60,022 bases of DNA from Azoarcus taiwanensis (GTDB lineage: Bacteria; Pseudomonadota; Gammaproteobacteria; Burkholderiales; Rhodocyclaceae), in the NCBI RefSeq assembly GCF_012910885.1, contig NZ_WTVM01000006.1, forward strand, positions 1 through 60,022, written 5' to 3'. Under the pieces are notes generated by a model, which was not told the DNA's origin, made no database searches, and worked only from the letters and a program-made list of their open reading frames with translations. Position numbers and translations under genes: made by a program. Within the stretch, counting starts at the first letter, position 1, and every line of letters begins with the position of its first letter. Below, one piece after another: positions 8,050-17,609 of the stretch.

Positions 8050-9738
8050 TCAGCCCTTGAGCTCAGGAAAGTCCTCTTCGAAGTATTCCATCTTGCCGCG
8101 GCTGTCCTGAGCGCGATCCTGTTCGGCCTTGCGAAGCTCGACCCGGCGAATCTTGCCTGAGATGGTCTTGGGCAGGTCGGAGAATTCCAGCCGCCGGATG
8201 CGCTTGAAGGGCGCCAGCCGTTCGCGGGTGAAGGCAAGGATGTCTTTTGCGAGCTCACGGCTTGGCTCATGGCCGCCGGCTAGAATCACGAAGGCCTTGG
8301 GCACCGCGAGGCGCACCGGATCAGGACTGGGCACCACCGCCGCCTCGGCCACTGCGGGGTGCTCGATCAGCACGCTCTCGAGCTCGAACGGACTGATGCG
8401 ATAGTCCGAGGCCTTGAAGACATCGTCGGCACGGCCGACATAGGTGATGTAACCCTCGTCATCGATGCTCGCGACGTCGCCTGTACGATAGTGACCGTCA
8501 CGCATGACCTCGGCGGTCTTCTCCGGGTTACCGGCATAGCCGGTCATCAGGCCAAGCGGTCGAGCCTCCAGCACCAGCGAAATCTCGCCTTCGGTCGCCG
8601 GTTTGCCGTCCGGGTCGAGCAAGGCGATGCGGTAGCCCGGAAGTGGCCGGCCCATCGAACCGGGCTTGAGCTTCTGACCCGGTGTGTTGCCAATTTGCGC
8701 GGTGGTTTCGGTCTGGCCGTAGCCATCGCGCAGCGTGATACCCCAAGCCTTGCGAACCTGCTCGATGATCTCCGGGTTCAGCGGCTCACCCGCGCCGATG
8801 AGTTCGCGCAGACAGGTCTTCACCGAGGCCAGATCCTGCTGGATCAGCATCCGCCAAACGGTGGGCGGCGCGCACAAGGTGCTGATTTCGTACTTCACCA
8901 GCACATCGAGCAAGGCCTTGGCGTCGAAGCGGCTGTAGTTGTAAAGGAATACGCAGGCGCCTGCGTTCCAGGGCGCGAACAGACAACTCCAGGCATGCTT
9001 GGCCCAACCTGGCGAGCTGATGTTCATGTGGCGGTCGCCTGGTTGCAGGCCTATCCAGTACATCGTCGACAAATGTCCGACCGGATACGACTGGTGGGTG
9101 TGCTCGACGAGCTTGGGTTTGGACGTGGTGCCGGAGGTGAAATACAACAACAGGGGATCGGTCGCCCGGGTGGCACCATTGGGCGTAAACTCGGCCGATG
9201 CAGTCGAGGCCTCTGCGAAGTCGTGCCAGCCGTCGACCGGCGCTCCAACCGCAACCCGTGTGTAGTCTCCAGGCAGGTTCGTGAACTTGGCAGTGTGCGC
9301 GCTGCCGGCGACGACATGGCGCACCTGACCGCGCTCGAGTCGATCCGCCAGGTCGGCCTCGCTGAGCAAGGTGGTCGCCGGTATGACGACCGCACCAAGC
9401 TTCATGGCCGCGAGCATGGTCTCCCACAGGGGCACCTCATTGCCGAGCATCACCAGGATACGGTCGCCCCGGGTGACACCCAGCGTCCGCAGCCAGTTGG
9501 CCACCCGGTTGGAGCGTTCGGACATCTCGGCGAAGGAGAGCCTGGCCTCGCTGCCATCCTCTTCGACGATCCACAGGGCCGGACTATCGTTGCGCCGGGC
9601 GAGGGCGTCGAAATAATCGAGTGCCCAGTTGAACTCCCCCAACTCGGGCCACTTGAAGCCGGCGTAGGCGGTGTCGTAGTCGTGACGGTGTGCCAGCAGA
9701 AAATCGCGGGCGGCGATGAACGCGTCGATCGCGGGCAT
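8050..9738 (-). CDS. AMP-forming acyl-CoA synthetase, medium-chain (MACS)-like
   Basis: 562 residues from the ATG at 9736-9738, which follows CCGAAGGAGATGTC. ANL-superfamily motifs: YFTSGTTSKPK (199-209, ATP loop), GYGQTET (339-345), YRTGDVA, and the C-terminal catalytic lysine motif TISGKIRR. The enzyme would activate a carboxylic acid to acyl-AMP and then acyl-CoA. The N-terminal FNWALDYFDALA resembles medium-chain acyl-CoA synthetases more than acetyl-CoA synthetase or benzoate-CoA ligase; the substrate is not determined. It begins 153 bp after nasA, with its own ribosome binding site and a weak GC hairpin between, so it is probably not part of the nitrate pathway. Confidence 0.88.
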   Translation of the reverse strand: MPAIDAFIAARDFLLAHRHDYDTAYAGFKWPELGEFNWALDYFDALARRNDSPALWIVEEDGSEARLSFAEMSERSNRVANWLRTLGVTRGDRILVMLGNEVPLWETMLAAMKLGAVVIPATTLLSEADLADRLERGQVRHVVAGSAHTAKFTNLPGDYTRVAVGAPVDGWHDFAEASTASAEFTPNGATRATDPLLLYFTSGTTSKPKLVEHTHQSYPVGHLSTMYWIGLQPGDRHMNISSPGWAKHAWSCLFAPWNAGACVFLYNYSRFDAKALLDVLVKYEISTLCAPPTVWRMLIQQDLASVKTCLRELIGAGEPLNPEIIEQVRKAWGITLRDGYGQTETTAQIGNTPGQKLKPGSMGRPLPGYRIALLDPDGKPATEGEISLVLEARPLGLMTGYAGNPEKTAEVMRDGHYRTGDVASIDDEGYITYVGRADDVFKASDYRISPFELESVLIEHPAVAEAAVVPSPDPVRLAVPKAFVILAGGHEPSRELAKDILAFTRERLAPFKRIRRLEFSDLPKTISGKIRRVELRKAEQDRAQDSRGKMEYFEEDFPELKG

Positions 9739-9891
9739 GACATCTCCTTCGGTATTGGTCGGATCGGCGACTTGTGTCGCTCTGGGTCCAGGACATGCAT
9801 CGGACTGGATAAGGGTGCGCATCCCGGTCCGGCCCATTTTGACCCGCCGAAGGCGAGCGGCGCAAGCCACGCGGCCTACACCGGCTGCTTC

Positions 9892-12654
9892 TCAGACGGT
9901 TGCCGTCTCGCGACCGCCCCTCGCCACCCGGGCCCGCAGCTCGGGCAGACATGAGCCGCACACCGTTCCACAACCGAGTCGCTGCTGCAGCATGGGCAGG
10001 TCGGCGCCACCAGCCACAAGCGCATCGATCTCGGACTCGCCGACGTTTCTGCACGAGCAGATCGTCCGCCCGGACAACACCAAGGTCTCTCCGCCCGGCG
10101 GCTGTGCAAGCGGAGCCAATAGCCACGACCTCAGAGGGCCGACCGGCGCCCCCTCGACGATCAGGCCCCGCAGCCACGGCAGGGCTGCCGTCTCGCCGAG
10201 CAGACGGACCCCAACGAGGCATTCGCCCACAAGTGTCGCACGCTTGCTGACGCCACGACCGACGTCGTCCAGGCCGAGGACGTCCTCGGCCACCAGTTCA
10301 ATCGCCTCGTCGATCTCGCTCACACGCTCCGGGGCCAGCGGCTTCTCACACGCAACCCGCAACATCAGCACCGGATGCGTGTGGCCCGAGAGCGACAGCG
10401 CGGCATATTCGATCCCCTGCAGCACCGGCCGCAGAGACCGGATACGTTCGGCCAGGGCACGTTCGTCCGATGCGGCAACCACCCATGCGCCATGCCACGC
10501 CAGCGTGCCGGCCGGCCGCACCGACACCGCCGCCGCCTTCAGTGCCGGCTGGTGCGACACCGGATCAGTAAGCGATGCACACAGGCGGTTCGCCGCGCCA
10601 CCGGGGAGCCAGGTCTCACCCCAATGCATCGGAATCCACACCTGACCGGGCGCGAGGGCATCGTCCTCGGTCAGTGGCAGGACGATACGCCCACGTGGGT
10701 TCTCGACACGTACCAGTTGGCCGGCGTGCAAACCCCGTCGCACGATGTCGACCGGGCTCATCGCCACCGCGGCCTCGGGCGTGTGCCCCCACAGGCGAGC
10801 AAGCTTTCCGGTGCGACTCATGCCGTGCCACTGGTCGCGCAGCCGACCGGTGATCAGGATCAGTGGCTGGCGCGCGCCCTGCGCCTCCGGCAGCAGCGCA
10901 TGCCGGCTCGGGTGCCCAACCGCCGCGAAGCGGGCTCGGCCGCTCGGGGTCGGAAACGCGTGGTCGGCATAGAGGCGTTCGACCCCACACCGCGCGCCGG
11001 AGCGGAAGGGCCACTGCTGCGGCCCGTTGCGTTCGAGCACCGCATGCGAAAGGCCGCTCATGTCGCAGTCGCGCCCGGCGGTCAGCGCCACGTGCTCGGC
11101 GAAGATCTCGGCGGTAGAAGCGAACCCGAAGCCACCGATATCGCGTTCGAGACGCCTCCCCAGGCGGCGAGCGAAATCCGTGGCAATCCGCCAATCGGCG
11201 CGGGCCTCGCCAGGCGGCGACACCGCTGCCTGCACACGACTCACTCTTCGTTCCGAGTTCGTCACGGTGCCTTCCTTCTCGCCCCAGCTAGCTGCCGGCA
11301 GCAGCAGATCGGCAAAGTCGGCGGTCTCGGTATCCTGGTAGGCCTCCTGCAACACCACGAACTCCGCGGCGCGCAGGGCCTCGCGCACCCGCGTCTGGTC
11401 TGGCAGCGAATGGGCCGGATTCGTGCACGCGATCCAGATCGCCTTCAACCGCCCCTCGCGCAAGGCCTCGAACATCTGCACCGCGGGTAGACCGGGCGTG
11501 TCCGGCAGCGCAGGCACACCCCAGGTTCGGGCGACTTCGTCGCGGTCGGCCGGATCTGCAGGATCGCGATGCCCGGGCAACAAGCTCGCCATGGCGCCGG
11601 TTTCGCGCCCTCCCATGGCGTTGGGCTGACCAGTAAGCGAGAGCGGCCCGGCACCCGGCCGGCCGATCTGGCCAGTCGCAAGATGCAGGTGAATCAGCGC
11701 GGCATTGGAGGCAGTGCCATGGTGGGACTGGTTCAGTCCCTGGCACCACATCGACAGCGCCGCACGAGCGCGGCCGAAGCTTCTCGCGGCGCGCACGATC
11801 TTCTCCGCCGCGACGCCGCAGACCTGGGCGACGTTGCCCGGAGAGCACTCGGCCAGGCTTGCGCGCAAAGCGTCGAAGCCCTCGGTGTGCTCGCGAATGA
11901 AGTCGCGGTCGACCAGATCCTCCCAAAGCATCACATGCAGCATTGCGTTGAACAACAGGACATCCGAACCCGGTGCGATCTGCAGGTGCTGATCGGCGAA
12001 GCTTGCAGTCTCCGTACGCCTCGGATCGACGACCGTGATTGTGAGCTCCGGATTGCGTTCGCGCGCGGCCTCGATGCGCCGGAAGACGATGGGATGTGCC
12101 CAGGCCGGGTTGGCACCGGCGATCAGCAGATGATCGGCTTCGTCGATGTCGGCGTAGCAGGCCGGCACACTGTCCGCGCCCAGCGTCGCCTTGTAGCCTG
12201 CCACCGCGCTTGACATGCAGAGGCGAGAGTTGGAATCGATGTTGTTGGTGCCGACCAGTGCACGCGCGAGCTTGTTGAAGACGTAGTAATCCTCGGTGAG
12301 CAACTGCCCTGATACGTAGAAGGCGACCGCATCCGGTCCGTGGCGCTCGATGATGTCGGCGAAGCGCTCGGCTGCGGTGTCGAGCGCTTGCTCCCAGGAG
12401 GTCGGGCTCAGTTCATGCTCGCGCCGTTCCCGTATCATAGGGCGCAACACCCGCCCCCCTTCATGCGCGCTCAGGTGCAGCGTCGCACCCTTGGTGCACA
12501 AGCGCCCGTGGTTTGCCGGGTGGTCCGGGTCGCCCCGCACCCCGAGGATGCGACCGCCAGCGTGTTGCACCAGCACGCCACAACCGGTGCCGCAGTAGCA
12601 GCACATGCTGCGAGTCTCGCCCAGGTCACGGAAAGCGTCGTCGCGCATGTTCAT
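9892..12654 (-). CDS. nasA: Assimilatory nitrate reductase, catalytic subunit with C-terminal BFD domain
   Basis: 920 residues. The N-terminal [4Fe-4S] motif has C18, C21, C25 and C53 (spacing 2-3-27), followed by the molybdopterin-binding domains of the NasA/Nap branch (for example WCQGLNQSHHGTASNAAL, SLTGQPNAMGGRE, and the C-terminal MHWGE). A BFD-like [2Fe-2S] domain occupies about 863-910 (ICSC, then GCGTVCGSC). This is the cytoplasmic enzyme reducing nitrate to nitrite. No signal peptide is present. AGGAGG precedes the ATG, which overlaps the stop of the upstream lipoprotein gene as ATGA, so the two are translationally coupled. It is the last gene of the nitrate operon. Confidence 0.96.
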   Translation of the reverse strand: MNMRDDAFRDLGETRSMCCYCGTGCGVLVQHAGGRILGVRGDPDHPANHGRLCTKGATLHLSAHEGGRVLRPMIRERREHELSPTSWEQALDTAAERFADIIERHGPDAVAFYVSGQLLTEDYYVFNKLARALVGTNNIDSNSRLCMSSAVAGYKATLGADSVPACYADIDEADHLLIAGANPAWAHPIVFRRIEAARERNPELTITVVDPRRTETASFADQHLQIAPGSDVLLFNAMLHVMLWEDLVDRDFIREHTEGFDALRASLAECSPGNVAQVCGVAAEKIVRAARSFGRARAALSMWCQGLNQSHHGTASNAALIHLHLATGQIGRPGAGPLSLTGQPNAMGGRETGAMASLLPGHRDPADPADRDEVARTWGVPALPDTPGLPAVQMFEALREGRLKAIWIACTNPAHSLPDQTRVREALRAAEFVVLQEAYQDTETADFADLLLPAASWGEKEGTVTNSERRVSRVQAAVSPPGEARADWRIATDFARRLGRRLERDIGGFGFASTAEIFAEHVALTAGRDCDMSGLSHAVLERNGPQQWPFRSGARCGVERLYADHAFPTPSGRARFAAVGHPSRHALLPEAQGARQPLILITGRLRDQWHGMSRTGKLARLWGHTPEAAVAMSPVDIVRRGLHAGQLVRVENPRGRIVLPLTEDDALAPGQVWIPMHWGETWLPGGAANRLCASLTDPVSHQPALKAAAVSVRPAGTLAWHGAWVVAASDERALAERIRSLRPVLQGIEYAALSLSGHTHPVLMLRVACEKPLAPERVSEIDEAIELVAEDVLGLDDVGRGVSKRATLVGECLVGVRLLGETAALPWLRGLIVEGAPVGPLRSWLLAPLAQPPGGETLVLSGRTICSCRNVGESEIDALVAGGADLPMLQQRLGCGTVCGSCLPELRARVARGGRETATV

Positions 12655-12962
12655 GAAGCCTCCTCTATCTGAGCCGGGTCGATCGCGGCGTCGGCATGAT
12701 CACCCTCACCACCCTCTTCACCCGTCTTCGCCTGCAGATTTCGTGCGGCCTCACCCAGCTGTCTCGCCACGCTAGCGCCCGCCGCCGCGATGCGCCGCGC
12801 GGCATCCTCGACGGCCTCACGGCCATCCCGGGCCGGACTGTCGTCTGCCGAGCGCCCTGCATCACCGAAGGGCTCGGCCGGCGCACAGGCACCCAGCGAT
12901 ACGATCAACACCAGACCCGCGACGCTGCACCGGCACGCGCGAGGATGTCCGCCACGTCGCAT
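12651..12962 (-). CDS. Small putative lipoprotein inside the nitrate assimilation operon
   Basis: 103 residues. The N-terminus MRRGGHPRACRCSVAGLVLI leads into VSLGAC, a plausible lipobox with lipidated C26. The mature part is short and charged, with an alanine-rich amphipathic stretch (AVEDAARRIAAAGASVARQL) and an acidic end (GEEGGEGDHADAA). The ATG at 12960-12962 has GAGGG 7 bases upstream. It begins 10 bp after the nirD stop and its TGA overlaps the nasA ATG, which argues that it is translated. I do not recognise a family. A chance ORF in GC-rich DNA remains possible, but start signal, lipobox and coupling agree. Confidence 0.6.
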   Translation of the reverse strand: MRRGGHPRACRCSVAGLVLIVSLGACAPAEPFGDAGRSADDSPARDGREAVEDAARRIAAAGASVARQLGEAARNLQAKTGEEGGEGDHADAAIDPAQIEEAS

Positions 12963-12972
12963 CGTCGCGCCC

Positions 12973-13290
12973 TCACAACTCCAGCCACACCTCGCCCGAG
13001 GCGAGCCGTGTCGGGTAATGGCGGGCGCAACCCTCGTCCGGTGCGCAGGCCTCACCACTGGCCAGGCCGATGTTCCAGCCGTGCAAGGGGCAGGTCACCC
13101 GGGCGTTCTCACCGCTGCCGCTGACGATGCCCTGGGACAGCGGGCCGCCCAGGTGCGGGCAGGCGTCGCGCAGCGCGAACACGGTGTCACCCTCGGCACG
13201 AAACACCGCAATGCGCTCGCCACGGTGTTCTACGACGCGCGCACCGAGCAACGGAATCTCCTCAAGCGGACACACTTTCTGCCATGCCAT
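12973..13290 (-). CDS. nirD: Nitrite reductase (NADH) small subunit
   Basis: 105 residues. A Rieske-type protein with CPHLGG (C44, H46) and CPLHGW (C67, H70). With NirB it forms the cytoplasmic NADH-dependent nitrite reductase producing ammonium. A ribosome binding site (GGGGAG) lies within the end of nirB, and the coding regions overlap by 29 bases in different frames. Confidence 0.95.
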   Translation of the reverse strand: MAWQKVCPLEEIPLLGARVVEHRGERIAVFRAEGDTVFALRDACPHLGGPLSQGIVSGSGENARVTCPLHGWNIGLASGEACAPDEGCARHYPTRLASGEVWLEL

Positions 13291-15775
13291 GGCTGCTCTC
13301 CCCTGAAAGGTCGTGAATCTGGATGGTCTTGTAGTGACGGGCGAGCGGCTGGACCTGCTGTTCCGCCCACGGATCCGGCGCGTCCTTGAGCGCGTAGAGC
13401 AGGCGCTCGTGCAGTTCGCGGCGACTGTCGGCGTCCTCTACGACGAGGCGCTTTACGTAGTCGAGCCCAACCCGTTCGACGTAATGGCAGGTGCGCTCGA
13501 GATAGAAGCCCTCCTCGCGGTAGAGCTGGAGGAAGGCGCCGGTCATCTCCTTGACGTCCTCCTCGGTCGCGACCTTGCACAGGAACTGCGCCACCTCGGT
13601 CTTGATGCCACCATTGCCGGCGACATAGATCTCGAAGCCGGAATCGACGCCGATGACGCCCACGTCCTTGATGCCGGACTCCGCGCAGTTGCGTGGACAA
13701 CCGGACACCGCGAGCTTGACCTTGTGTGGCGACCACATGCCGAACAGCATCTTCTCGAGATTCACACCGGTGCGCATCGAGTGCTGGGTGCCGAAACGGC
13801 AGTGCTCCGCGCCGACGCAGGTCTTTACGGTGCGCAGGCTCTTGCCGTAGGCATGGCCGGACACCATGCCCGCCTTGCCGAGATCGGCCCAGATCGCCGG
13901 CAGGTCGTCCTTCTTCACGCCGAGCAGGTCGATTCGCTGCCCGCCGGTGACCTTGACCGTCGGCACCTGATACTTCTCGGCCGCGTCGGCGATCGCCCGC
14001 AGCTCGGCCGGGGTCGTCAGCCCGCCCCACATGCGCGGCACCACCGAGTAGGTGCCATCCTTCTGGATATTGGCGTGGGCCCGCTCGTTGATGAAGCGGC
14101 TCTGCGGGTCATCCTCGGCCTCGTGCGGCCAGGTGGATACCAGATAGTAATTGAGCGCCGGCCGGCAGGTCGCGCAGCCGTTCGGCGTCTTCCAGTCGAG
14201 CGCCTTCATCACCGCCGGAATCGACAGCAGCTTGTGCTCGCGAATCGCGGCGCGCACCTCGGCATGAGTGTGATCGGTGCAGCCGCAGACCGGCTTGGCG
14301 TGCTTGTCCACCGCCTGATAGGCGCCGCCTACGGTCGAGGCGAGAATCTGCTCGACCAGCCCGGTGCAGGAGCCGCAGGAACTGGACGCCTTGGTGTGCT
14401 TGCGCACCTCATCCAGCGAGAACAATCCCTTTTCCTTGATCGCCTTGACGATAGTGCCCTTGCACACGCCGTTGCAGCCGCAGACTTCAGCACTGTCGGG
14501 CAGCAGCGCCGCCTGGTTCTGCCCCTGATGGCCGGCATCACCGAGTTGCGACTGGGCGAAACTCTGGCCAAACATCAGCTGGTCGCGCATCGCTGCGATG
14601 TTGCGACCCTCGCGCACGAGCTGGAAGTACCAGCTGCCGTCGCTGGTGTCGCCCACCATCACCGCACCGATCAGGCGGTCGTCCTTGAGCACCAGCTTCT
14701 TGTAGCGCCCGCCGGCGCGGTCGTGCAGCACGATGTTATCGCAGTCTTCCGCGCCCATGAAGTCGCCGGCCGAGAACACGTCGACACCGGTGACCTTGAG
14801 CTTGGTCGAAGTCACCGAGCCCTCGTAGCGGCCGATACCGAATCCGGCCAGGTGATTGGCGCAAACCCGGGCCTGGTCGAACAGCGGTGCGACCAGGCCG
14901 TAAGCCACGCCGCGATGACTGACACACTCGCCGACCGCATAGATGCGCGGATCGGTCACGGTCTGCATGGTGTCGGTGACCACGATGCCGCGATCGCAGT
15001 GCAGCCTCGCGGACTCGGCCAGCGCGGTGTTCGGCCGAATGCCGGCGGACATCACCACGAGGTCGGCCGCGATCGTCTCACCGCCGGCCAGTCTCACCGC
15101 CGCCACACGACCGGCCGGATCATCCGCCGCCGGCAGCAAGGCCTCGGTCTGCGCGCCGAGCCGGAAGCGCATGCCCTTGGCCTCGAGCGAGGCCTGCAGC
15201 ATCTCGGCTGCCGGCCTGTCGAGCTGGCGCTCCATGATCCACTCCCCGAGATGGACGACGGTGACCTCCATGCCGCGCAGGATCAGGCCGTTGGCGGCCT
15301 CCAGCCCAAGCAGGCCGCCGCCGATGACCACCGCATGACGGTAGTTGCAGGCGGCCTCGATCATGGTCTCGGTGTCGGCGATGTCGCGGTAGGCGATCAC
15401 CCCTTCGAGTTCGCGCCCGGGTACCGGCGGAATGAAGGGATTCGACCCTGTCGCCAGTAGCAGCCGGTCATAGCCCTCCTCGGTGCCATCTTCGGAGCGC
15501 ACCACGCGACGCACGCGATCGACCTCCACCACCTTGCGCCCGGCATGCAGGGTGATGCCGTTGGCGGAATACCAGTCGAGGTCGTTGAGCATGATGTCGG
15601 CCAGCGTCATCTCGCCGGCAAGCACCGGGGACAGCAGGATCCGGTTGTAGTTGCCGTGCGGTTCGGCGCCGAACACCGTGATGTCGAACACATCCGGTGC
15701 GTGCTTGAGGATTTCCTCGATGGTCTTCATGCCGGCCATGCCGTTGCCTACCATCACCAGTCTTTGCTTTCGCAT
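13262..15775 (-). CDS. nirB: Nitrite reductase (NADH) large subunit
   Basis: 837 residues. The order is an FAD/NAD(P)H-binding half (VGNGMAGMKT, residues 9-18; a second nucleotide fold near 150), two BFD-type [2Fe-2S] cysteine sets (C432/434/467/470 and C497/499/534/537), and a siroheme/[4Fe-4S] nitrite reductase half with C653, C659, C693 and C697 (TCVGAEHC and SGCPRNC). The enzyme reduces nitrite to ammonium with NADH. AAGGAGACAAGGAC precedes the ATG. It lies 74 bp after nrtD and overlaps nirD by 29 bp. Confidence 0.97.
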   Translation of the reverse strand: MRKQRLVMVGNGMAGMKTIEEILKHAPDVFDITVFGAEPHGNYNRILLSPVLAGEMTLADIMLNDLDWYSANGITLHAGRKVVEVDRVRRVVRSEDGTEEGYDRLLLATGSNPFIPPVPGRELEGVIAYRDIADTETMIEAACNYRHAVVIGGGLLGLEAANGLILRGMEVTVVHLGEWIMERQLDRPAAEMLQASLEAKGMRFRLGAQTEALLPAADDPAGRVAAVRLAGGETIAADLVVMSAGIRPNTALAESARLHCDRGIVVTDTMQTVTDPRIYAVGECVSHRGVAYGLVAPLFDQARVCANHLAGFGIGRYEGSVTSTKLKVTGVDVFSAGDFMGAEDCDNIVLHDRAGGRYKKLVLKDDRLIGAVMVGDTSDGSWYFQLVREGRNIAAMRDQLMFGQSFAQSQLGDAGHQGQNQAALLPDSAEVCGCNGVCKGTIVKAIKEKGLFSLDEVRKHTKASSSCGSCTGLVEQILASTVGGAYQAVDKHAKPVCGCTDHTHAEVRAAIREHKLLSIPAVMKALDWKTPNGCATCRPALNYYLVSTWPHEAEDDPQSRFINERAHANIQKDGTYSVVPRMWGGLTTPAELRAIADAAEKYQVPTVKVTGGQRIDLLGVKKDDLPAIWADLGKAGMVSGHAYGKSLRTVKTCVGAEHCRFGTQHSMRTGVNLEKMLFGMWSPHKVKLAVSGCPRNCAESGIKDVGVIGVDSGFEIYVAGNGGIKTEVAQFLCKVATEEDVKEMTGAFLQLYREEGFYLERTCHYVERVGLDYVKRLVVEDADSRRELHERLLYALKDAPDPWAEQQVQPLARHYKTIQIHDLSGESSHGMAESVSA

Positions 15776-15849
15776 TGTCCTTGTCTCCTTCGGGCCACGC
15801 TGGGCGTGACGGGGCGTCTGCGTTCTCGTCGGGCAGGAGGCGGCGCTCC

Positions 15850-16704
15850 TCAGGCACGCACCGCGGCCTTCTCCGCGTCGCCACTGCGCGCGCGAGCGCG
15901 CCGGCTGCCGATATCCTCGACCTTGCGTTGCTTCTCATAGAGGAAGCTCAGCACTTCGTGGCGGTAGTGGTTGTAGCGGGCGTCGTCTGCCAACGCGATG
16001 CGGTCGCGCGGACGCGGCAACTCGACGTCCATGATCTGACCGATGGTCGCCGACGGGCCGTTGGTCATCATCACGATGCGATCCGACAGCAACACTGCCT
16101 CGTCCACGTCGTGGGTAATCATCATCACCGTGTTGTGCAGTTCAGCCTGGATGCGCATGACCTCATCCTGGAGATGAGCCCGGGTGAGCGCGTCGAGCGC
16201 ACCGAAGGGCTCGTCGAGCAGCAACACCTTGGGCTCCATCGCGAGGGCCCGGGCGATGCCCACGCGCTGCTTCATGCCGCCGGAGATTTCCGACGGAAGA
16301 CGCTCCAGCGCATGGCCCATGTTCACCATTTCCAGATTGTGCAGAATCCACTCGCGCCGTTCCGCGGCGGACTTGGTGCGACGGAAGGTCTTCTCCACCG
16401 CGATCTCGACGTTCTGATACACCGTCAGCCAAGGCAGCAGCGAGTGGTTCTGGAACACCAGCGCGCGATCCGGCCCTGGTGCGTTTACCTCCTTGCCATC
16501 GACGATGACCCCGCCAGCGCTCGCCTTGAGCAGACCGGCCACGATGTTCAGCACCGTCGACTTGCCGCAGCCCGAGTGGCCGATCAGCGAGATGAACTCG
16601 CCACGCATCACATCGAGATTGATGTCGCGCAGCACCGGGTTGGTGACCCCGTTGCGGGTGAAGTCCATGTCGACCCGCGAAATGTTCAGGTATGCCTTGC
16701 TCAT
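15850..16704 (-). CDS. nrtD: Nitrate ABC transporter, ATP-binding protein
   Basis: 284 residues. Walker A GHSGCGKST (42-50), Q-loop FQNHSLLPW, signature SGGMKQR (141-147), Walker B LLLDEP (161-166) and switch histidine in MITHDVDEA. The family is nitrate/sulfonate/taurine importer ATPases. It lacks the extra solute-binding domain of cyanobacterial NrtC, so NrtD/NasD is the better name. It follows nrtB by 12 bp. Confidence 0.93.
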   Translation of the reverse strand: MSKAYLNISRVDMDFTRNGVTNPVLRDINLDVMRGEFISLIGHSGCGKSTVLNIVAGLLKASAGGVIVDGKEVNAPGPDRALVFQNHSLLPWLTVYQNVEIAVEKTFRRTKSAAERREWILHNLEMVNMGHALERLPSEISGGMKQRVGIARALAMEPKVLLLDEPFGALDALTRAHLQDEVMRIQAELHNTVMMITHDVDEAVLLSDRIVMMTNGPSATIGQIMDVELPRPRDRIALADDARYNHYRHEVLSFLYEKQRKVEDIGSRRARARSGDAEKAAVRA

Positions 16705-16716
16705 GATGATTCTCCT

Positions 16717-17583
16717 TCAGCCTGCCGCGGTGCCGCGGGTGACACGGTTGCCGACCCAAGCGACCATGCGGTCGAGCAGGAAGCCGACGATGCCGACGTA
16801 GATGAGGGCGAGGATGATGTCGCTGATCAGCGACGAGTTCCATGCGTCCCAGATGAAGAAGCCGATGCCGACGCCGCCGATGAGCATCTCGGCCGCGACG
16901 ATGGCCAGCCAGGACAGCCCGACGCCGATGCGTAGCCCCGAGAAGATATAGGGGGCGGCCGCCGGCAGCATGATCTTCCAGAAGTATTCGAAGCCGTTGA
17001 GCCGGATCACGCGGGCGACGTTGCGGTAGTCCTCCGGGATGTTGCGGATGCCGACCGAGGTGTTGATGATGATCGGCCAGATCGCGGTGATGAAGATCAC
17101 GAAGATCGCCGACGGGTTGCTGTCCTGGAAGCCCGCGAGCGAGATCGGCAGCCAGGCGAGCGGCGGAACGGTGCGCAGCACCTGGAACAGCGGGTCCAGT
17201 CCGCGCAGCGCCCAGGTCGATTGACCGACCAGCACCCCTAGGCCCACTCCGACGACCACCGCCAGCGAGTAGCCGTAGGCCACACGCTCCAGGCTGGCGA
17301 GAATCTGCCAGGCCATGCCGACGTCGTTGCCGCCATTGTCGTAGAAGGGGTCGGTGATCAGTTCCCAGGTCTCACGGACCATCTGCGAAGCACTGGGCAA
17401 GGCGGCGCCGGGCCGCGAGCACAACACCTCCCACAGCATGACGAGCGCCCCGAGAATGATCAGCGGCGGCAGCACCCGCGACAACAGCACCGCCTTCAGC
17501 GGTTCTAGCCGGGCGAGCAGGCTCACGCCCTTGTCTTCTGTGCCCGGTAATCGGGTCCGGTCGAATGTTTGAGTCGGATTCAT
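16717..17583 (-). CDS. nrtB: Nitrate ABC transporter, permease
   Basis: 288 residues with about six membrane helices and the cytoplasmic EAA-type loop of BPD importers (around GLDPLFQVLRTVPPLAWLPI and the following FQDSN). It is the inner-membrane channel of the nitrate importer. It starts 26 bp after nrtA, preceded by a good ribosome binding site (AGGAG). Confidence 0.93.
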   Translation of the reverse strand: MNPTQTFDRTRLPGTEDKGVSLLARLEPLKAVLLSRVLPPLIILGALVMLWEVLCSRPGAALPSASQMVRETWELITDPFYDNGGNDVGMAWQILASLERVAYGYSLAVVVGVGLGVLVGQSTWALRGLDPLFQVLRTVPPLAWLPISLAGFQDSNPSAIFVIFITAIWPIIINTSVGIRNIPEDYRNVARVIRLNGFEYFWKIMLPAAAPYIFSGLRIGVGLSWLAIVAAEMLIGGVGIGFFIWDAWNSSLISDIILALIYVGIVGFLLDRMVAWVGNRVTRGTAAG

Positions 17584-17609
17584 ATTGCTCTCCTGTCAGC
17601 TGACGGCGG

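Noticed and set aside
9739-9891. Possible terminator or degenerate REP element between nasA and the acyl-CoA synthetase gene
   Set aside because: Only a short GC stem (CGCC-TTC-GGCG) and a loose resemblance to the 7.8-kb REP unit are present, with no U tract, so neither call is safe.
13313-15460. A 715-codon open frame on the plus strand opposite nirB
   Set aside because: It lies entirely antisense to a well-supported nirB, has no recognisable domain and reflects high GC at third positions. The same applies to the 531-codon frame at 8359-9954 opposite the acyl-CoA synthetase.
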